Assembly (NCBI RefSeq): GCF_019249295.1
Contig: NZ_JAESDH010000020.1
Span: forward strand, 1-64,000
Length of the DNA stretch: 64,000 bases
Source of the DNA: Alteromonas antoniana
GTDB taxonomy: Bacteria; Pseudomonadota; Gammaproteobacteria; Enterobacterales; Alteromonadaceae
Reading direction: 5' to 3'
Part shown: positions 8,903-17,459 of the stretch, piece by piece
Layout: each line of letters begins with the position of its first letter
Position numbering within the stretch: the first letter of the stretch is position 1
Notes under the pieces: model-generated
What the model was told of the DNA's origin: nothing
Seen by the model: only the letters and a program-made list of their open reading frames with translations
Databases searched by the model: none
Translations under genes and position numbers: made by a program

Positions 8903-9019
8903 TTATTGTGAGTTGCTATTATTCATACTGACACAGATGTCTCCGGTGTCAGTAAAGAAACGCACTTTTCGGTAACCAAATTCACCTACGTCTACCGCCT
9001 GAATGTTGAGGCAGCCGGA
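8903..9019 (-). other. Protein-like open stretch without a start codon
   Basis: On the minus strand 38 sense codons run to a TAA, reading SGCLNIQAVDVGEFGYRKV and then RFFTDTGDICVSMNNSNSQ. The composition looks like real protein, but no good start codon or ribosome binding site precedes it, and two stops (TAA, TGA) break the same frame just upstream after MEVEKAE. It may be the tail of a decayed gene downstream of the aminotransferase. A perfect inverted repeat, ACTGACAC/GTGTCAGT (8927-8934 with 8946-8953), lies within it. Confidence 0.25.
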
Positions 9020-9081
9020 TCACGTCATTTACTCTGCTTTCTCAACTTCCATTCCGGCAAGAGCGAAGTGTAAGCAACAAA

Positions 9082-9107
9082 AAAGGCAGCGTCATAACGC
9101 TGCCTTT
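9082..9107 (-). terminator. Terminator after the aminotransferase
   Basis: Ten-base-pair stem AAAGGCAGCG/CGCTGCCTTT (9082-9091 with 9098-9107) with a six-base loop. On the minus strand it ends in a T-run, 21 bases past the stop codon of the gene ending at 9128. Confidence 0.85.
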
Positions 9108-9127
9108 AACTGATATAAACCTTTGTT

Positions 9128-10318
9128 TTACAGCACAGAGACCAGCGCTTTTGCGAGTGTCCCTACGTTTTGCTGGTTGATACCGGCAATATTCACGCGG
9201 CTGGAGTCTACGAAATAAACGCTGTGTTTATCACGCATTTCGCGAACTTGTTCCGGCGTGATACACAAAAACGAGAACATGCCTTTTTGCTGGTTAACGA
9301 AACTGAAGTCTTTATCAGCACCGTTTTCTTCCAGCTTTTCTACCAGCATCGCACGAAGCGTTTGCATGCGGTTACGCATGGCATTCACTTCACTTTCCCA
9401 TTCCTGCCTGAGGCTGGTATCAGAAAGAATGATATCGACCAGAGCACCGCCGTAGCTTGGTGGCATAGAATAAATGCCGCGCGCCACAGACTGAATTTGC
9501 CCCTGAGCTATCTGGCGGGTTTTCGAATCTTCTGTAATGATGGCGGCAAGGCCTACACGTTCGCGGTACAAACCGAAGTTTTTACTGCATGATGCGGCAA
9601 TGATCACTTCCGGCAAGTTTTCAGCAAGCAATCGAACGCCATAGGCATCATCTTCCAGCCCGTCACCGAAACCAAGGTAAGCCACATCGAGAAACGGCAG
9701 AAACTCACGCTCTTTCGCAACGTCAAGTACTGCATCCCACTGCGCATTTGTAAGATCAGCGCCGGTAGGGTTATGGCAGCAGCCGTGCAGCAGAACAATG
9801 TCACCTTTCTCAACTTTTTTCAGTGTTTCCATCATAGCATCGAAGCGAATGCTGGCACTGTCTTTGTCAAAATACGGATAGGTTTCTATTTGCAGACCTG
9901 CTGAACCAATCAGAGGAATATGGTTGGCCCATGTCGGATCGCTGACCCAGACTTTGGCGTTATCGTTACAGCGAACCAGCAGCTCGGATAAAATACGAAG
10001 CGCTCCACAGCCACCCGGTGCCTGAACACCGGCAACACGATCGGCCATCAGTACGGGGCTTTTTTCTCCCAGCAAAAGGGCGAGCATGTTATCAATATAG
10101 CCCTGATGACCCTGAGGCGTGATATAGGTTTTGGACGTTTCACGCTCCAGTAATATCTTCTGCGCCTTTGCGACCGATGTCAGGATAGGGGTATTACCTT
10201 GCTCATCCTTATATACGCCAACACCCAGATCGATTTTATCTGGATTGTTGTCTTCACGGTAAGCAGCTGACAGACCAAGAATAGGATCCGGGGCGAGTTG
10301 GGGTAATACTTCAAACAC
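9128..10318 (-). CDS. Aromatic/aspartate amino acid aminotransferase (class I, TyrB/AspC type)
   Basis: A 396-residue PLP enzyme that exchanges amino groups between aromatic amino acids or aspartate and 2-oxoglutarate. The family's signature is strong: KIDLGVGVYKDEQGNTPIL, LHGCCHNPTGADLT, and the PLP lysine in AASCSKNFGLYRERVG, followed by VARGIYSMPPSYGGALV. Length matches E. coli TyrB/AspC (about 396). Aspartate versus aromatic preference cannot be decided from sequence alone. The NRDE-family gene lies about 96 bases upstream on the same strand and could be co-transcribed. Confidence 0.94.
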   Translation of the reverse strand: MFEVLPQLAPDPILGLSAAYREDNNPDKIDLGVGVYKDEQGNTPILTSVAKAQKILLERETSKTYITPQGHQGYIDNMLALLLGEKSPVLMADRVAGVQAPGGCGALRILSELLVRCNDNAKVWVSDPTWANHIPLIGSAGLQIETYPYFDKDSASIRFDAMMETLKKVEKGDIVLLHGCCHNPTGADLTNAQWDAVLDVAKEREFLPFLDVAYLGFGDGLEDDAYGVRLLAENLPEVIIAASCSKNFGLYRERVGLAAIITEDSKTRQIAQGQIQSVARGIYSMPPSYGGALVDIILSDTSLRQEWESEVNAMRNRMQTLRAMLVEKLEENGADKDFSFVNQQKGMFSFLCITPEQVREMRDKHSVYFVDSSRVNIAGINQQNVGTLAKALVSVL

Positions 10319-10414
10319 AGTGCGTCCTCACGTTGCGTGGTAAAAAATAGGCAGACGGCATTATGCCACTGATGAAATAAAATACGAGTAGCCAGACCGG
10401 AATTTCTGTCATAT

Positions 10415-11182
10415 TTATTGTGTTTCTATCCGGAATGAAAACTTTCTGGTATCGGTAACGATGCCTTGCGGTGAAAATGTGCGTTCCTGCCAGACACATT
10501 GTTGGGCTGAATCTATCAGCAGTAACGTGGAGGTGCGGGTACCATAATCGGGTGACTGAATGAAAATGGAGGAGAGCATTTTCTCCCATTCATAACCAAT
10601 ACCGGTTTGAGGAAGATGATGATCCTCGGCTTTCACGTCGTCCCGTAAAATTGCAAACAGCGCGTCCTCGCAAAGAGGCTTTTGCGATGAAATGTAATCG
10701 GTGAGCGCGCCCATTCCACGGGTCACTTTGGGCCAGGGCGTATGGATATCGGCGTTCGATAAACCGTGTACACCATCTGACAGTGAAAAGAAGGAATCCT
10801 GTGCATTGTTGTACACGTTGAGGTTTGTCAGATTGCCGTAGAGTAAGTTATAGCCGTTATAGTGATGACGGTGAGTTCGCAGTGATTGTTCAAACTGGTA
10901 ACTATTCTCGTGGGTGAGAGCATTAACAACCAGTTCTCCACGAGTCCGGGCATCAGGTTTTTGCTCGTTGTCCCGAATATTGGTTAATGCGGCAATGCTT
11001 CCGTTACGCGTAACCCCCATCCAGGTACCTTTCCCTTCCAGGTCCTGTCCGGCCAGCAAGTTCGGGTGGGATGTCCAGAACTCTGACGGTGCGGTGGGCC
11101 GGCGATGAAATTCATCCCGATTGGCGGCAATTATCAGCGGATAGTCAGGGTGCTGGTTAACAGCGGTAAATAAAATACACAT
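10415..11182 (-). CDS. NRDE family protein (TANGO2-like)
   Basis: A 255-residue member of the NRDE family (transport and Golgi organisation 2 homologues), named after the motif present here as IIAANRDEFHRRP. The start is placed at the ATG at 11182 so that the protein begins MCILFTAV, because a cysteine as second residue is a family hallmark; a TTG three codons earlier is less likely. Further family features are GQDLEGKGTWMGV, GSIAALTNIRD and RGELV. Biochemical role unknown; the N-terminal cysteine recalls Ntn-type hydrolases. No signal peptide, so cytosolic. Confidence 0.88.
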   Translation of the reverse strand: MCILFTAVNQHPDYPLIIAANRDEFHRRPTAPSEFWTSHPNLLAGQDLEGKGTWMGVTRNGSIAALTNIRDNEQKPDARTRGELVVNALTHENSYQFEQSLRTHRHHYNGYNLLYGNLTNLNVYNNAQDSFFSLSDGVHGLSNADIHTPWPKVTRGMGALTDYISSQKPLCEDALFAILRDDVKAEDHHLPQTGIGYEWEKMLSSIFIQSPDYGTRTSTLLLIDSAQQCVWQERTFSPQGIVTDTRKFSFRIETQ

Positions 11183-11310
11183 AGCAGGCAATAATCGGTG
11201 TCATCTGAATATCCTCTCACGATATCGGGGAGAATCAACATCCAATTTGACAGCAGAAATTCTTATTGTTTTTGAGTATGATTATTCACAAGCAGTTACG
11301 AGCAGTATGA

Positions 11311-11928
11311 ATGAATAAAATAAACGACAAACTGGTTCCTGAGACCTTGCCACGTCAGGGACCTGCATGGCTGGCAAAGCTGGCGGCATGGGGATTCGCA
11401 AAACGGGGATGGACCGCCACCGGCGATATGGTAGACGCGCCAAAAGCGATTCTGGCAGTTGCTCCACATACCTCAAACTGGGACTTCTTCATTGGCCTGT
11501 TTGCACTCTTTGCCTTAAGGCTGAAGGTCTCATTTTTTGGTAAACATACGCTTTTTGTGCCACCGCTTGGCTGGCTGATGCGAAAGTTTGGTGGGATACC
11601 TGTTGAACGTAGCCGGGCTCATGGCGTGGTAGAGGGAATATCTCAATCTATCGCCAGGCAAGACTCAATGTTGCTGGCACTGGCACCTGAAGGCACCCGG
11701 AAGGGAATTTATCCGTGGAAAACCGGCTTTCTGCACATTGCACGACTCGCCAATATTCCTGTGCAACTCATCGGCCTGGACTATAACCATAAGCAGTTGG
11801 TGTTCGGACCCGTGCTCAGTCAAATTGATGATGTGGATGAACAAATGCAAAAAATCTACGCGTTTTATGCTAACGTTGCCGGCAAGTATTCAGAAAATTG
11901 TTTTACATCGGAGTTCCCGCGTGAGTAA
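11311..11928 (+). CDS. 1-acyl-sn-glycerol-3-phosphate acyltransferase-like protein (PlsC superfamily)
   Basis: A 205-residue acyltransferase of the lysophospholipid acyltransferase superfamily. The catalytic HX4D motif is seen as APHTSNWDFF near residue 53, followed by a substrate-binding GGIPVERS and the motif III segment ALAPEGTRKG. It is shorter than full PlsC (about 240) and belongs to the small family often annotated as glycerol acyltransferase. Its end overlaps the start of the downstream PLP enzyme by eight bases. The weak upstream sequence leaves the exact start uncertain. Confidence 0.87.
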   Translation: MNKINDKLVPETLPRQGPAWLAKLAAWGFAKRGWTATGDMVDAPKAILAVAPHTSNWDFFIGLFALFALRLKVSFFGKHTLFVPPLGWLMRKFGGIPVERSRAHGVVEGISQSIARQDSMLLALAPEGTRKGIYPWKTGFLHIARLANIPVQLIGLDYNHKQLVFGPVLSQIDDVDEQMQKIYAFYANVAGKYSENCFTSEFPRE

Positions 11929-13165
11929 TCAGGGGTTTACCACTCGCCAGGTCCACGCTGACCGCATTCTAAACCAACCCGAACATGGCGCCGTTCATTC
12001 CAGCACGACCAATTCGGTTTTGTTCGAATTTAAAGATGCGCAAGACATCATTGATGTTTTTCAGGGTAAAAAAGCCGGTCATGTTTATGGCAGGTCGTCC
12101 TCGTCTTCGGTTGCTGCGCTTCAAAATATGGTCAATCAGTTAGAAGGGGGCGTCGGGGCGTTGTGTTATTCCACAGGCATGGCGGCCATCAGCAGCACAC
12201 TGCTTTCTTTACTGAAACAGGGTGACCATTTAATTGTCAGTCAGTTTTTGTTTGGTAATACCCGAAGCTTTATGAATACGCTGGAAGATTTCGGGATCCA
12301 CATTACCTACGTTGATGTAACGTCTATAGAAGACGTTATGGATGCGTATCAGCCGAATACCCGTGCGGTTTATACCGAGACAGTAGCAAATCCGGTGACA
12401 CAGGTGGCAGACACGCAGGCAATTGGTAAATATTGTGTTGAGAGAAACATCCTGTTTATCGTAGATAACACCATGACGCCACCGCCACTATTTGACGCCA
12501 GAGAAATGAATGCCTCTCTGGTAATCTCGTCACTAACCAAGTACATCGCAGGCCACGGTCAGGTGCTGGGCGGGGCGGTGGTCGATACTGGTCTGTATGA
12601 CTGGACACGATTCCCCAATATTGCCGAAAGTTATCAGGTAAGCGACCCCTCGCAGTGGGGGATCACACAAATGAAAAAGAAAGGCCTTCGCGACATGGGA
12701 GCAACGCTTGCTGCCGATGCCGCGCATGCGATTTCTGTCGGGATCGAGACATTATCGCTACGCATGGAACGAGCATGCAAGAACGCCTTGAAGCTGGCTA
12801 CATTCTTAGATAACCATGCCGCTGTCGAGCGTGTGTATTATCCTGGCCTTAGCAATCATCCACAGCACTTTATTGCCAGAGAGCAAATGCATAATGGTTA
12901 TGGCGCCATTTTGAGTCTGGATCTGCGCGAAGATATTGATCCCGTTGCCTTCCTGAATGCGCTGGAACTGGTGATTACTGCGACGCATCTCGGGGACACC
13001 CGCACGCTTGCGTTACCTGTTGCGCCTACAATCTTTTTTGAGAACGGGAAAGCAGGTCGCGAAAAGATGGGGATCACAGAAAATATGATCAGGGTGTCGG
13101 TAGGCATTGAAGACATTGATGATCTGGTCAAAGATTTTGAGTCAGCACTATCCCACTGTAGTTAA
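11921..13165 (+). CDS. Cystathionine gamma-synthase family PLP enzyme
   Basis: A 414-residue member of the Cys/Met metabolism PLP family (cystathionine gamma-synthase, O-succinylhomoserine sulfhydrylase, methionine gamma-lyase). Motifs: YGRSSSSSVAALQN, YSTGMAAISSTLLSLL, YTETVANPV, VDNTMTPPPLF, the PLP lysine in SSLTKYIAGHGQVLGG, and a C-terminal LGDTRTLALP. The chosen start is the GTG at 11921, with GGAG seven bases upstream; it overlaps the acyltransferase's last codons by eight bases. Upstream in-frame codons would read through that gene. Which sulphur reaction it performs cannot be deduced safely. Confidence 0.88.
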   Translation: MSNQGFTTRQVHADRILNQPEHGAVHSSTTNSVLFEFKDAQDIIDVFQGKKAGHVYGRSSSSSVAALQNMVNQLEGGVGALCYSTGMAAISSTLLSLLKQGDHLIVSQFLFGNTRSFMNTLEDFGIHITYVDVTSIEDVMDAYQPNTRAVYTETVANPVTQVADTQAIGKYCVERNILFIVDNTMTPPPLFDAREMNASLVISSLTKYIAGHGQVLGGAVVDTGLYDWTRFPNIAESYQVSDPSQWGITQMKKKGLRDMGATLAADAAHAISVGIETLSLRMERACKNALKLATFLDNHAAVERVYYPGLSNHPQHFIAREQMHNGYGAILSLDLREDIDPVAFLNALELVITATHLGDTRTLALPVAPTIFFENGKAGREKMGITENMIRVSVGIEDIDDLVKDFESALSHCS

Positions 13166-13190
13166 TTTAGTGCATCAGCTGTAGAGCAAT

Positions 13191-13220
13191 AAAAAGGCCG
13201 ATATTATACCGGCCTTTTTT
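13191..13220 (+). terminator. Terminator after the PLP enzyme
   Basis: Ten-base-pair stem AAAAAGGCCG/CGGCCTTTTT (13191-13200 with 13210-13219) and T-run. It separates this gene from the converging CHRD lipoprotein gene and can work in both directions. Confidence 0.85.
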
Positions 13221-13262
13221 GTACTATGTTGATGCTCCCGCACCTACATAACTCAGTTCGTG

Positions 13263-15734
13263 CTATTCAAATCCCAGTGTGATTTGACCACGAATTTCAC
13301 CGTCAGGAAATGAATCAGAGTGGAAGTTGGTATACAGACTTCCTGACTGCATGGCATCCATTTGCGCCTCAGTCAGGATAATATCAGCCGGAATCATCCA
13401 TACGTTCATGCCATCATTTTCCAGACCCAGTACAACTTCACCATTCATACCGGCTTCACCCGCATGAATATGCGCTGCATTTGCTGTCATATCAAAAATG
13501 CTGACGCTGCCAGATACGGCACGTGTCGTCGTATTCAGCGTGAAAGCTCCGTAGCCAAAGGCCATGGTATCAACCATTGGTACTTCCTGATCACCAGAGG
13601 CAGTAATGCCATACACTTCGATGTTGTCTGGCGTAATCTGACCGCGGATCTCGCCATCAGGGAAATCCGGCGTATGGAAGTTGGTGTAGTGTCCGCCAGA
13701 TAACAGTCTTGTAGCGGTAGCTTCATCCAGAGTCAGGTAGCCGTCTGTCATCCAGACACCCGCCATTGACTCAGACTCCATCAGAGGTGCTACGACACCG
13801 CCAGTTTCACCTGCATAGCCTGTATGAATATGGGCCGCTGTAGCAGTCTCCAAATCCATCGTAACGGCGGTTAGCATGACTGAGTTATTCGTTGTATCAA
13901 ATAATGCGTAGCCATAGCCCATTGCATCGGTAGATACCGGTGGTACAGATTGCTCGCCGCTGATAGGGAAGGTCACTACGGCAGTCGTGTCGGGAACGAT
14001 CTGGCCACGCACTTCACCAGAAGAATACGTTTCAGTGTGGACATTCAGATACCATTCACCGCTGGTCAGGTCTTCAAGCAGGCTGGGAGAAATTTGTGTT
14101 TCTTCCAGCATATACATGCCATCACCCATGTCAGTCAGTGGAAAGGCAACGTCGCCATTCATACCGATATCGCCATCATGCACATGTGCGCCCGTCAGAT
14201 CCATTAACTCAGAAGCATCCAGTGTTACCCGGAATGCAGGCATATCTTCGTCAATTTCTACTGTTGCTGTGGCCATATTCATCGTGTCTACTGCCGGTAC
14301 TTCCTGGCTACCGGTTAGCGTCACGTTGTACGTCATATCGGCATTGAATGGGGGGGCTGGTGGCGCAAGATCATCCAGCAGAATTAACTGTGGCAGATCG
14401 CCTTCCATTGCACCGTTTGCAGCAATCGCGGTATATACCATACCTGTTTCCAGTGACAGCATTCCGGTTTCAATCGCAGCCGTTTTTGTACCTGTTGGCG
14501 TTACGGTAACGAAGTAATCACCTTCTGCCAGACCAACATAACCTGTTTCGGCAAGATCATCTGTTGAGTAAGGAACGTCAGCAAACGTAGGCTCGACACC
14601 GTCGATTTCGCCGTCACCCGTCACGTAAATGTCGACATTACCGGCAGCAGGAGCGGCATGGATAATTCTGACTTTCGCTTCTGTCGCAACTGAGCGTGGC
14701 ATGTCAGTAAGTAAGTCAAGTTCTGGCATCGCCAGTGTATTGTTAGCAACGGCGGTGTAGTACATGCCAGCAGACAGAGACACCTCTGCGTCATCAACAG
14801 CAACAATACTATTATCTGCATCAGCAACTACGTCAATCAGATAGTCGCCTGCAGCAACATTGAGATAATCTGTGGTGCGCGGGAACTGGATCCCATCAAC
14901 CAGTACAACTTCATTGTTGGCAATGACGTCAACCGCAGGGGCATCGCTGATGCCGTGAACAACGCGAAGTGCTGCCGGCGTATTTACGTCATAGAGGTTC
15001 ATTGACATGTCGCCATCAGAAACTAGCAGCGTCACGGGAGAATCCCCCGGGCTTACACTGTTGGTAGCAGCAACCAGTAAATCTGCACCGTCTTCCAGTG
15101 TGACTGCACCAGAATCAAAGACCACGTCAGTTTCACCGGCCGCCGTAATGCGGATCCGGTATTCACCTGCAGGTACCTGCACAAGGTCGGTCGCGTCAGT
15201 ATAAGCTGCAGTGACCAGCGGTTGTTCGTCTGCCAATACGGCATCAGGCGCGGTTACATAAATATCTACGGTAGGCGCCATTGAGGCAGCATGGACAATT
15301 TGAACCTGCGCATTTCCGCTTTCAACGGCAGTTTCCATGCTGGTAACAGGAAGTAACATAAGAGAATCATCAGCCACACTTCCAATGGCAAAGATGTCAT
15401 AATTCATATCCGTTTCAAGAGTGATATCTGTTTGCAGTACTTCTGCGTCATCACCCGGCAAATTAGCAACCACACCAATGTCGTAAGTTCCCGCCTGAAC
15501 TTCAAATTTGGTCGATGCCATCTGATAATCAACACCCTCGAGGCCGTTTAAAATTTCATCATTAGCGGTAATGTCGACGGTAGGGGCGTCAGAGGAAGCG
15601 TGGATTACTCTGACGTTGGCGAATTCGGGTTCCTGAGGGGGAACATCGGTAATTGGATCGTCGTCATCAGAGGAGCATCCTGTGACAAACAGTGGTATCA
15701 TGGACACCGTGAGAAGCGTCTTGATTCTTTTCAT
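13263..15734 (-). CDS. Repeat lipoprotein with four DUF4397 and three CHRD domains
   Basis: An 823-residue exported lipoprotein. The start at 15734 follows GAGG by six bases and gives the signal MKRIKTLLTVSMIPLFVTGC with lipobox VTGC; an ATG 12 bases upstream lies in the ribosome binding site. The first half has four DUF4397 repeats, each opening with a variant of VRVIHASSDAPTVDI (also VQIVHAASMAPTVDI, LRVVHGISDAPAVDV, VRIIHAAPAAGNVDI). The second half has three CHRD domains (as in chordin), each with a G(S/E/D)QEVP- or GEQSVPP-type start, an A-H-(I/V)-H segment and an N-(V/F)-H...GE(I/V)RGQI end. The protein is acidic and methionine-rich. CHRD domains often bind metals or partner proteins in other contexts; here the role is unknown. 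Likely surface- or periplasm-exposed. It is a single gene. Confidence 0.9.
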   Translation of the reverse strand: MKRIKTLLTVSMIPLFVTGCSSDDDDPITDVPPQEPEFANVRVIHASSDAPTVDITANDEILNGLEGVDYQMASTKFEVQAGTYDIGVVANLPGDDAEVLQTDITLETDMNYDIFAIGSVADDSLMLLPVTSMETAVESGNAQVQIVHAASMAPTVDIYVTAPDAVLADEQPLVTAAYTDATDLVQVPAGEYRIRITAAGETDVVFDSGAVTLEDGADLLVAATNSVSPGDSPVTLLVSDGDMSMNLYDVNTPAALRVVHGISDAPAVDVIANNEVVLVDGIQFPRTTDYLNVAAGDYLIDVVADADNSIVAVDDAEVSLSAGMYYTAVANNTLAMPELDLLTDMPRSVATEAKVRIIHAAPAAGNVDIYVTGDGEIDGVEPTFADVPYSTDDLAETGYVGLAEGDYFVTVTPTGTKTAAIETGMLSLETGMVYTAIAANGAMEGDLPQLILLDDLAPPAPPFNADMTYNVTLTGSQEVPAVDTMNMATATVEIDEDMPAFRVTLDASELMDLTGAHVHDGDIGMNGDVAFPLTDMGDGMYMLEETQISPSLLEDLTSGEWYLNVHTETYSSGEVRGQIVPDTTAVVTFPISGEQSVPPVSTDAMGYGYALFDTTNNSVMLTAVTMDLETATAAHIHTGYAGETGGVVAPLMESESMAGVWMTDGYLTLDEATATRLLSGGHYTNFHTPDFPDGEIRGQITPDNIEVYGITASGDQEVPMVDTMAFGYGAFTLNTTTRAVSGSVSIFDMTANAAHIHAGEAGMNGEVVLGLENDGMNVWMIPADIILTEAQMDAMQSGSLYTNFHSDSFPDGEIRGQITLGFE

Positions 15735-15806
15735 TGTGAACCTCATTAATTGTGTTTTGGCAAACTCGATTACGCGTCGTTACAATGCGAAGATCACGCT
15801 TCTTGC

Positions 15807-15828
15807 AACATTACGTTAATGTAATGTT
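15807..15828. promoter_or_regulatory. Perfect inverted repeat upstream of the CHRD lipoprotein
   Basis: AACATTAC and GTAATGTT (15807-15814 with 15821-15828) form a perfect eight-base inverted repeat around GTTAAT. It lies 73 bases upstream of the lipoprotein start (15734) in an AT-rich divergent region shared with azoR, so it may be an operator for either gene. No protein can be assigned. Confidence 0.4.
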
Positions 15829-15908
15829 ATTAATTTCCCCTCGGTTGTTCGATTTAGTAGAATTTTTAGCGCGAATTTAACCAATATAAATTCGGATTTT
15901 TCTCTTAT

Positions 15909-15924
15909 ATGATGAATTCATCAT
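15909..15924. promoter_or_regulatory. 16-base palindrome directly upstream of azoR
   Basis: ATGATGAATTCATCAT is a perfect palindrome. It overlaps a TATGAT (15908-15913) that could be the azoR -10 element and ends just before the GGAG ribosome binding site (15931-15934). The position suits a repressor site that blocks RNA polymerase or the start of the transcript. A well-matched -35 was not found. Confidence 0.5.
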
Positions 15925-15941
15925 CATAAAGGAGTAGAACG

Positions 15942-16553
15942 ATGCGAAATGTATTGGCAATTACCACCAGCCTGAATAAGGCACAGGGCAATTCGAACAA
16001 ACTGGTTGCAAGCTATGTTGAAAAGCTGTCGTCACAACCAGCAACTACCATCACTCGCCGCGATCTTGACGAAGACAGTCTTCCGCATTTAACAGCAGAA
16101 GAGATGCAGGCGTGGATGACACCCTCTGATGAGCGCACTGACGAGCAACATGCACTTGCCGCTTTGTCTGATAGCCTCGTTGAAGAAGTGAAAACCGCTG
16201 ATGACATCGTTATCGGTGTGCCGATGTACAACTTCGGTATTCCGTCAGTAATGAAAGCGTGGATAGATCGTATTGCCAGAGCGGGGGTTACCTTCCGCTA
16301 TACAGAAACCGGGCCGGTAGGCTTATTGGAAAATAAATCAGTTACCATCCTTGCGGCGCGGGGTGGGCAGTATTCCGGCACTGAATATGATACTCAGTCA
16401 CAATACCTGACCCATTTCTTTAATTTCATCGGTATTACTGATATTCAGTTTGTCTACGCAGAAGGGTTGGCGCTGGGTGAGGAGAGTGCGAAGTCAGCAT
16501 TCGATGCAGCGAATCAAAAAATTATTGAACTTACCGCACAGCGTAAAGACTAA
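15942..16553 (+). CDS. azoR: FMN-dependent NADH-azoreductase
   Basis: A 203-residue flavodoxin-fold quinone/azo reductase. Features of AzoR include the N-terminal phosphate-binding SLNKAQGNSNKL, the VIGVPMYNFGIPSVMKAWIDRI core with a MYNF flavin loop, FRYTETGPVGLLENK, and the AARGGQYSG segment. These enzymes reduce quinones and azo compounds by two-electron transfer from NADH and protect against electrophiles. Length matches E. coli AzoR (201). GGAG lies seven bases before the ATG. The palindrome just upstream suggests repression relieved by a quinone or electrophile, an inference from the family. Confidence 0.95.
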   Translation: MRNVLAITTSLNKAQGNSNKLVASYVEKLSSQPATTITRRDLDEDSLPHLTAEEMQAWMTPSDERTDEQHALAALSDSLVEEVKTADDIVIGVPMYNFGIPSVMKAWIDRIARAGVTFRYTETGPVGLLENKSVTILAARGGQYSGTEYDTQSQYLTHFFNFIGITDIQFVYAEGLALGEESAKSAFDAANQKIIELTAQRKD

Positions 16554-16633
16554 ATCTATGCAGTTAGCGAAACGTCATTGCGAACAGTAGTGAGGTGACG
16601 CTAAAGTGTGTTCCAAGTTGAGTGTGCTTGATT

Positions 16634-16660
16634 GCCCCGCAAATTTTGCGGGGCTTTTTT
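16634..16660 (+). terminator. Terminator after azoR
   Basis: Strong stem GCCCCGCAAA/TTTGCGGGGC (16634-16643 with 16645-16654) followed by six T residues. It sits between azoR and the converging peroxidase gene. Confidence 0.9.
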
Positions 16661-16678
16661 ATGGGCGCAGAGCTGGCG

Positions 16679-17221
16679 TTACATGGCCAGTGCTTTCTCC
16701 ACATCGTTAATCAGAACGTCATCAGACGGTGTTACCTTACTGGGGTAATGTTTTAGAATGTTGCCCTGTTTGTCGACCAGGTACTTATTAAAGTTCCAGC
16801 TTGGCGCTTCGCCGGTGGCTTCTGCCAGCATCCGGTACATAGGATCCGCATTTTCCCCTTTGACGTCGGTAGGTTCAAACATTGGGAATTTTACACCATA
16901 GGTCAGTTCACATAGTTCAGCTGTCTTGCCTTCGTCTTTTGCTTCCTGGTTGAACTCGTGTGAAGGAAAACCCAGCACGACAAAATCCTGAGATTTATAT
17001 TGTTCATACATAGCCTCAAGACCTTCAAACTGTGGAGTAAATCCACAGTAACTTGCTGTGTTCACGATAAGCAGAGTTTTGCCCTGAAACTCTTTACACA
17101 TATTTACCGTTTCCTGAGAGTTGAGTTTACGTTTCATAAACTTCAAAACATCCGGGCAGGTATTGGCAGACGCCGTAAATGACGCTGCCAGTAGCGTCAG
17201 CGCGAGTAATTTCTTTTTCAT
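16679..17221 (-). CDS. Secreted glutathione peroxidase-like thiol peroxidase
   Basis: A 180-residue thiol peroxidase of the glutathione peroxidase family. The start at 17221, preceded by a GAGGTGA ribosome binding site, gives a signal peptide (MKKKLLALTLLAASFTASA), so the enzyme is probably periplasmic; an upstream in-frame ATG would hide the signal. The catalytic tetrad is visible: Cys59 (NTASYCGFTPQ), Gln92 (EFNQEA), and Trp142-Asn143 (SWNFNKYLV). The usual Cys of the GFPCNQF motif is Ser here (GFPSHEF), but Cys104 (ELCELTYGVKFPMF) can serve as the resolving cysteine. It is a Cys, not Sec, enzyme. Two further cysteines near the N-terminus (22, 42) are unusual. Confidence 0.9.
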   Translation of the reverse strand: MKKKLLALTLLAASFTASANTCPDVLKFMKRKLNSQETVNMCKEFQGKTLLIVNTASYCGFTPQFEGLEAMYEQYKSQDFVVLGFPSHEFNQEAKDEGKTAELCELTYGVKFPMFEPTDVKGENADPMYRMLAEATGEAPSWNFNKYLVDKQGNILKHYPSKVTPSDDVLINDVEKALAM

Positions 17222-17393
17222 ACAGTCACCTCTGAGAGTGGGATGTTGGTTATTTTTATTGCGGTAAGTAGTAGTTTGACCGCGCGGTTTTGGATCACCT
17301 GTACCAGACTCGTAAACCAATAAATAAACTGCCTTTTTCACTCTGCAACAGCCTTCACGTTCAAGATGATTCTACTGTGTAACCCGATGAACC

Positions 17394-17424
17394 TTGACCA
17401 TGCAACATGTCGAATGCGTATAAT
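17394..17424 (+). promoter_or_regulatory. Probable sigma-70 promoter of the S9 peptidase
   Basis: TTGACC (17394-17399) and a consensus TATAAT (17419-17424) are 19 bases apart, somewhat longer than the preferred 17. Transcription would begin near 17431, about 30 bases before the ATG at 17460. Confidence 0.5.
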
Positions 17425-17459
17425 GACACCGAGACTGATAAATACAACAAAGAGCGATA

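Noticed and set aside
11738-11920. Longer N-terminus for the cystathionine gamma-synthase family gene
   Set aside because: It reads through the acyltransferase gene in another frame and lacks homology to the family; the GTG at 11921 has a good ribosome binding site.
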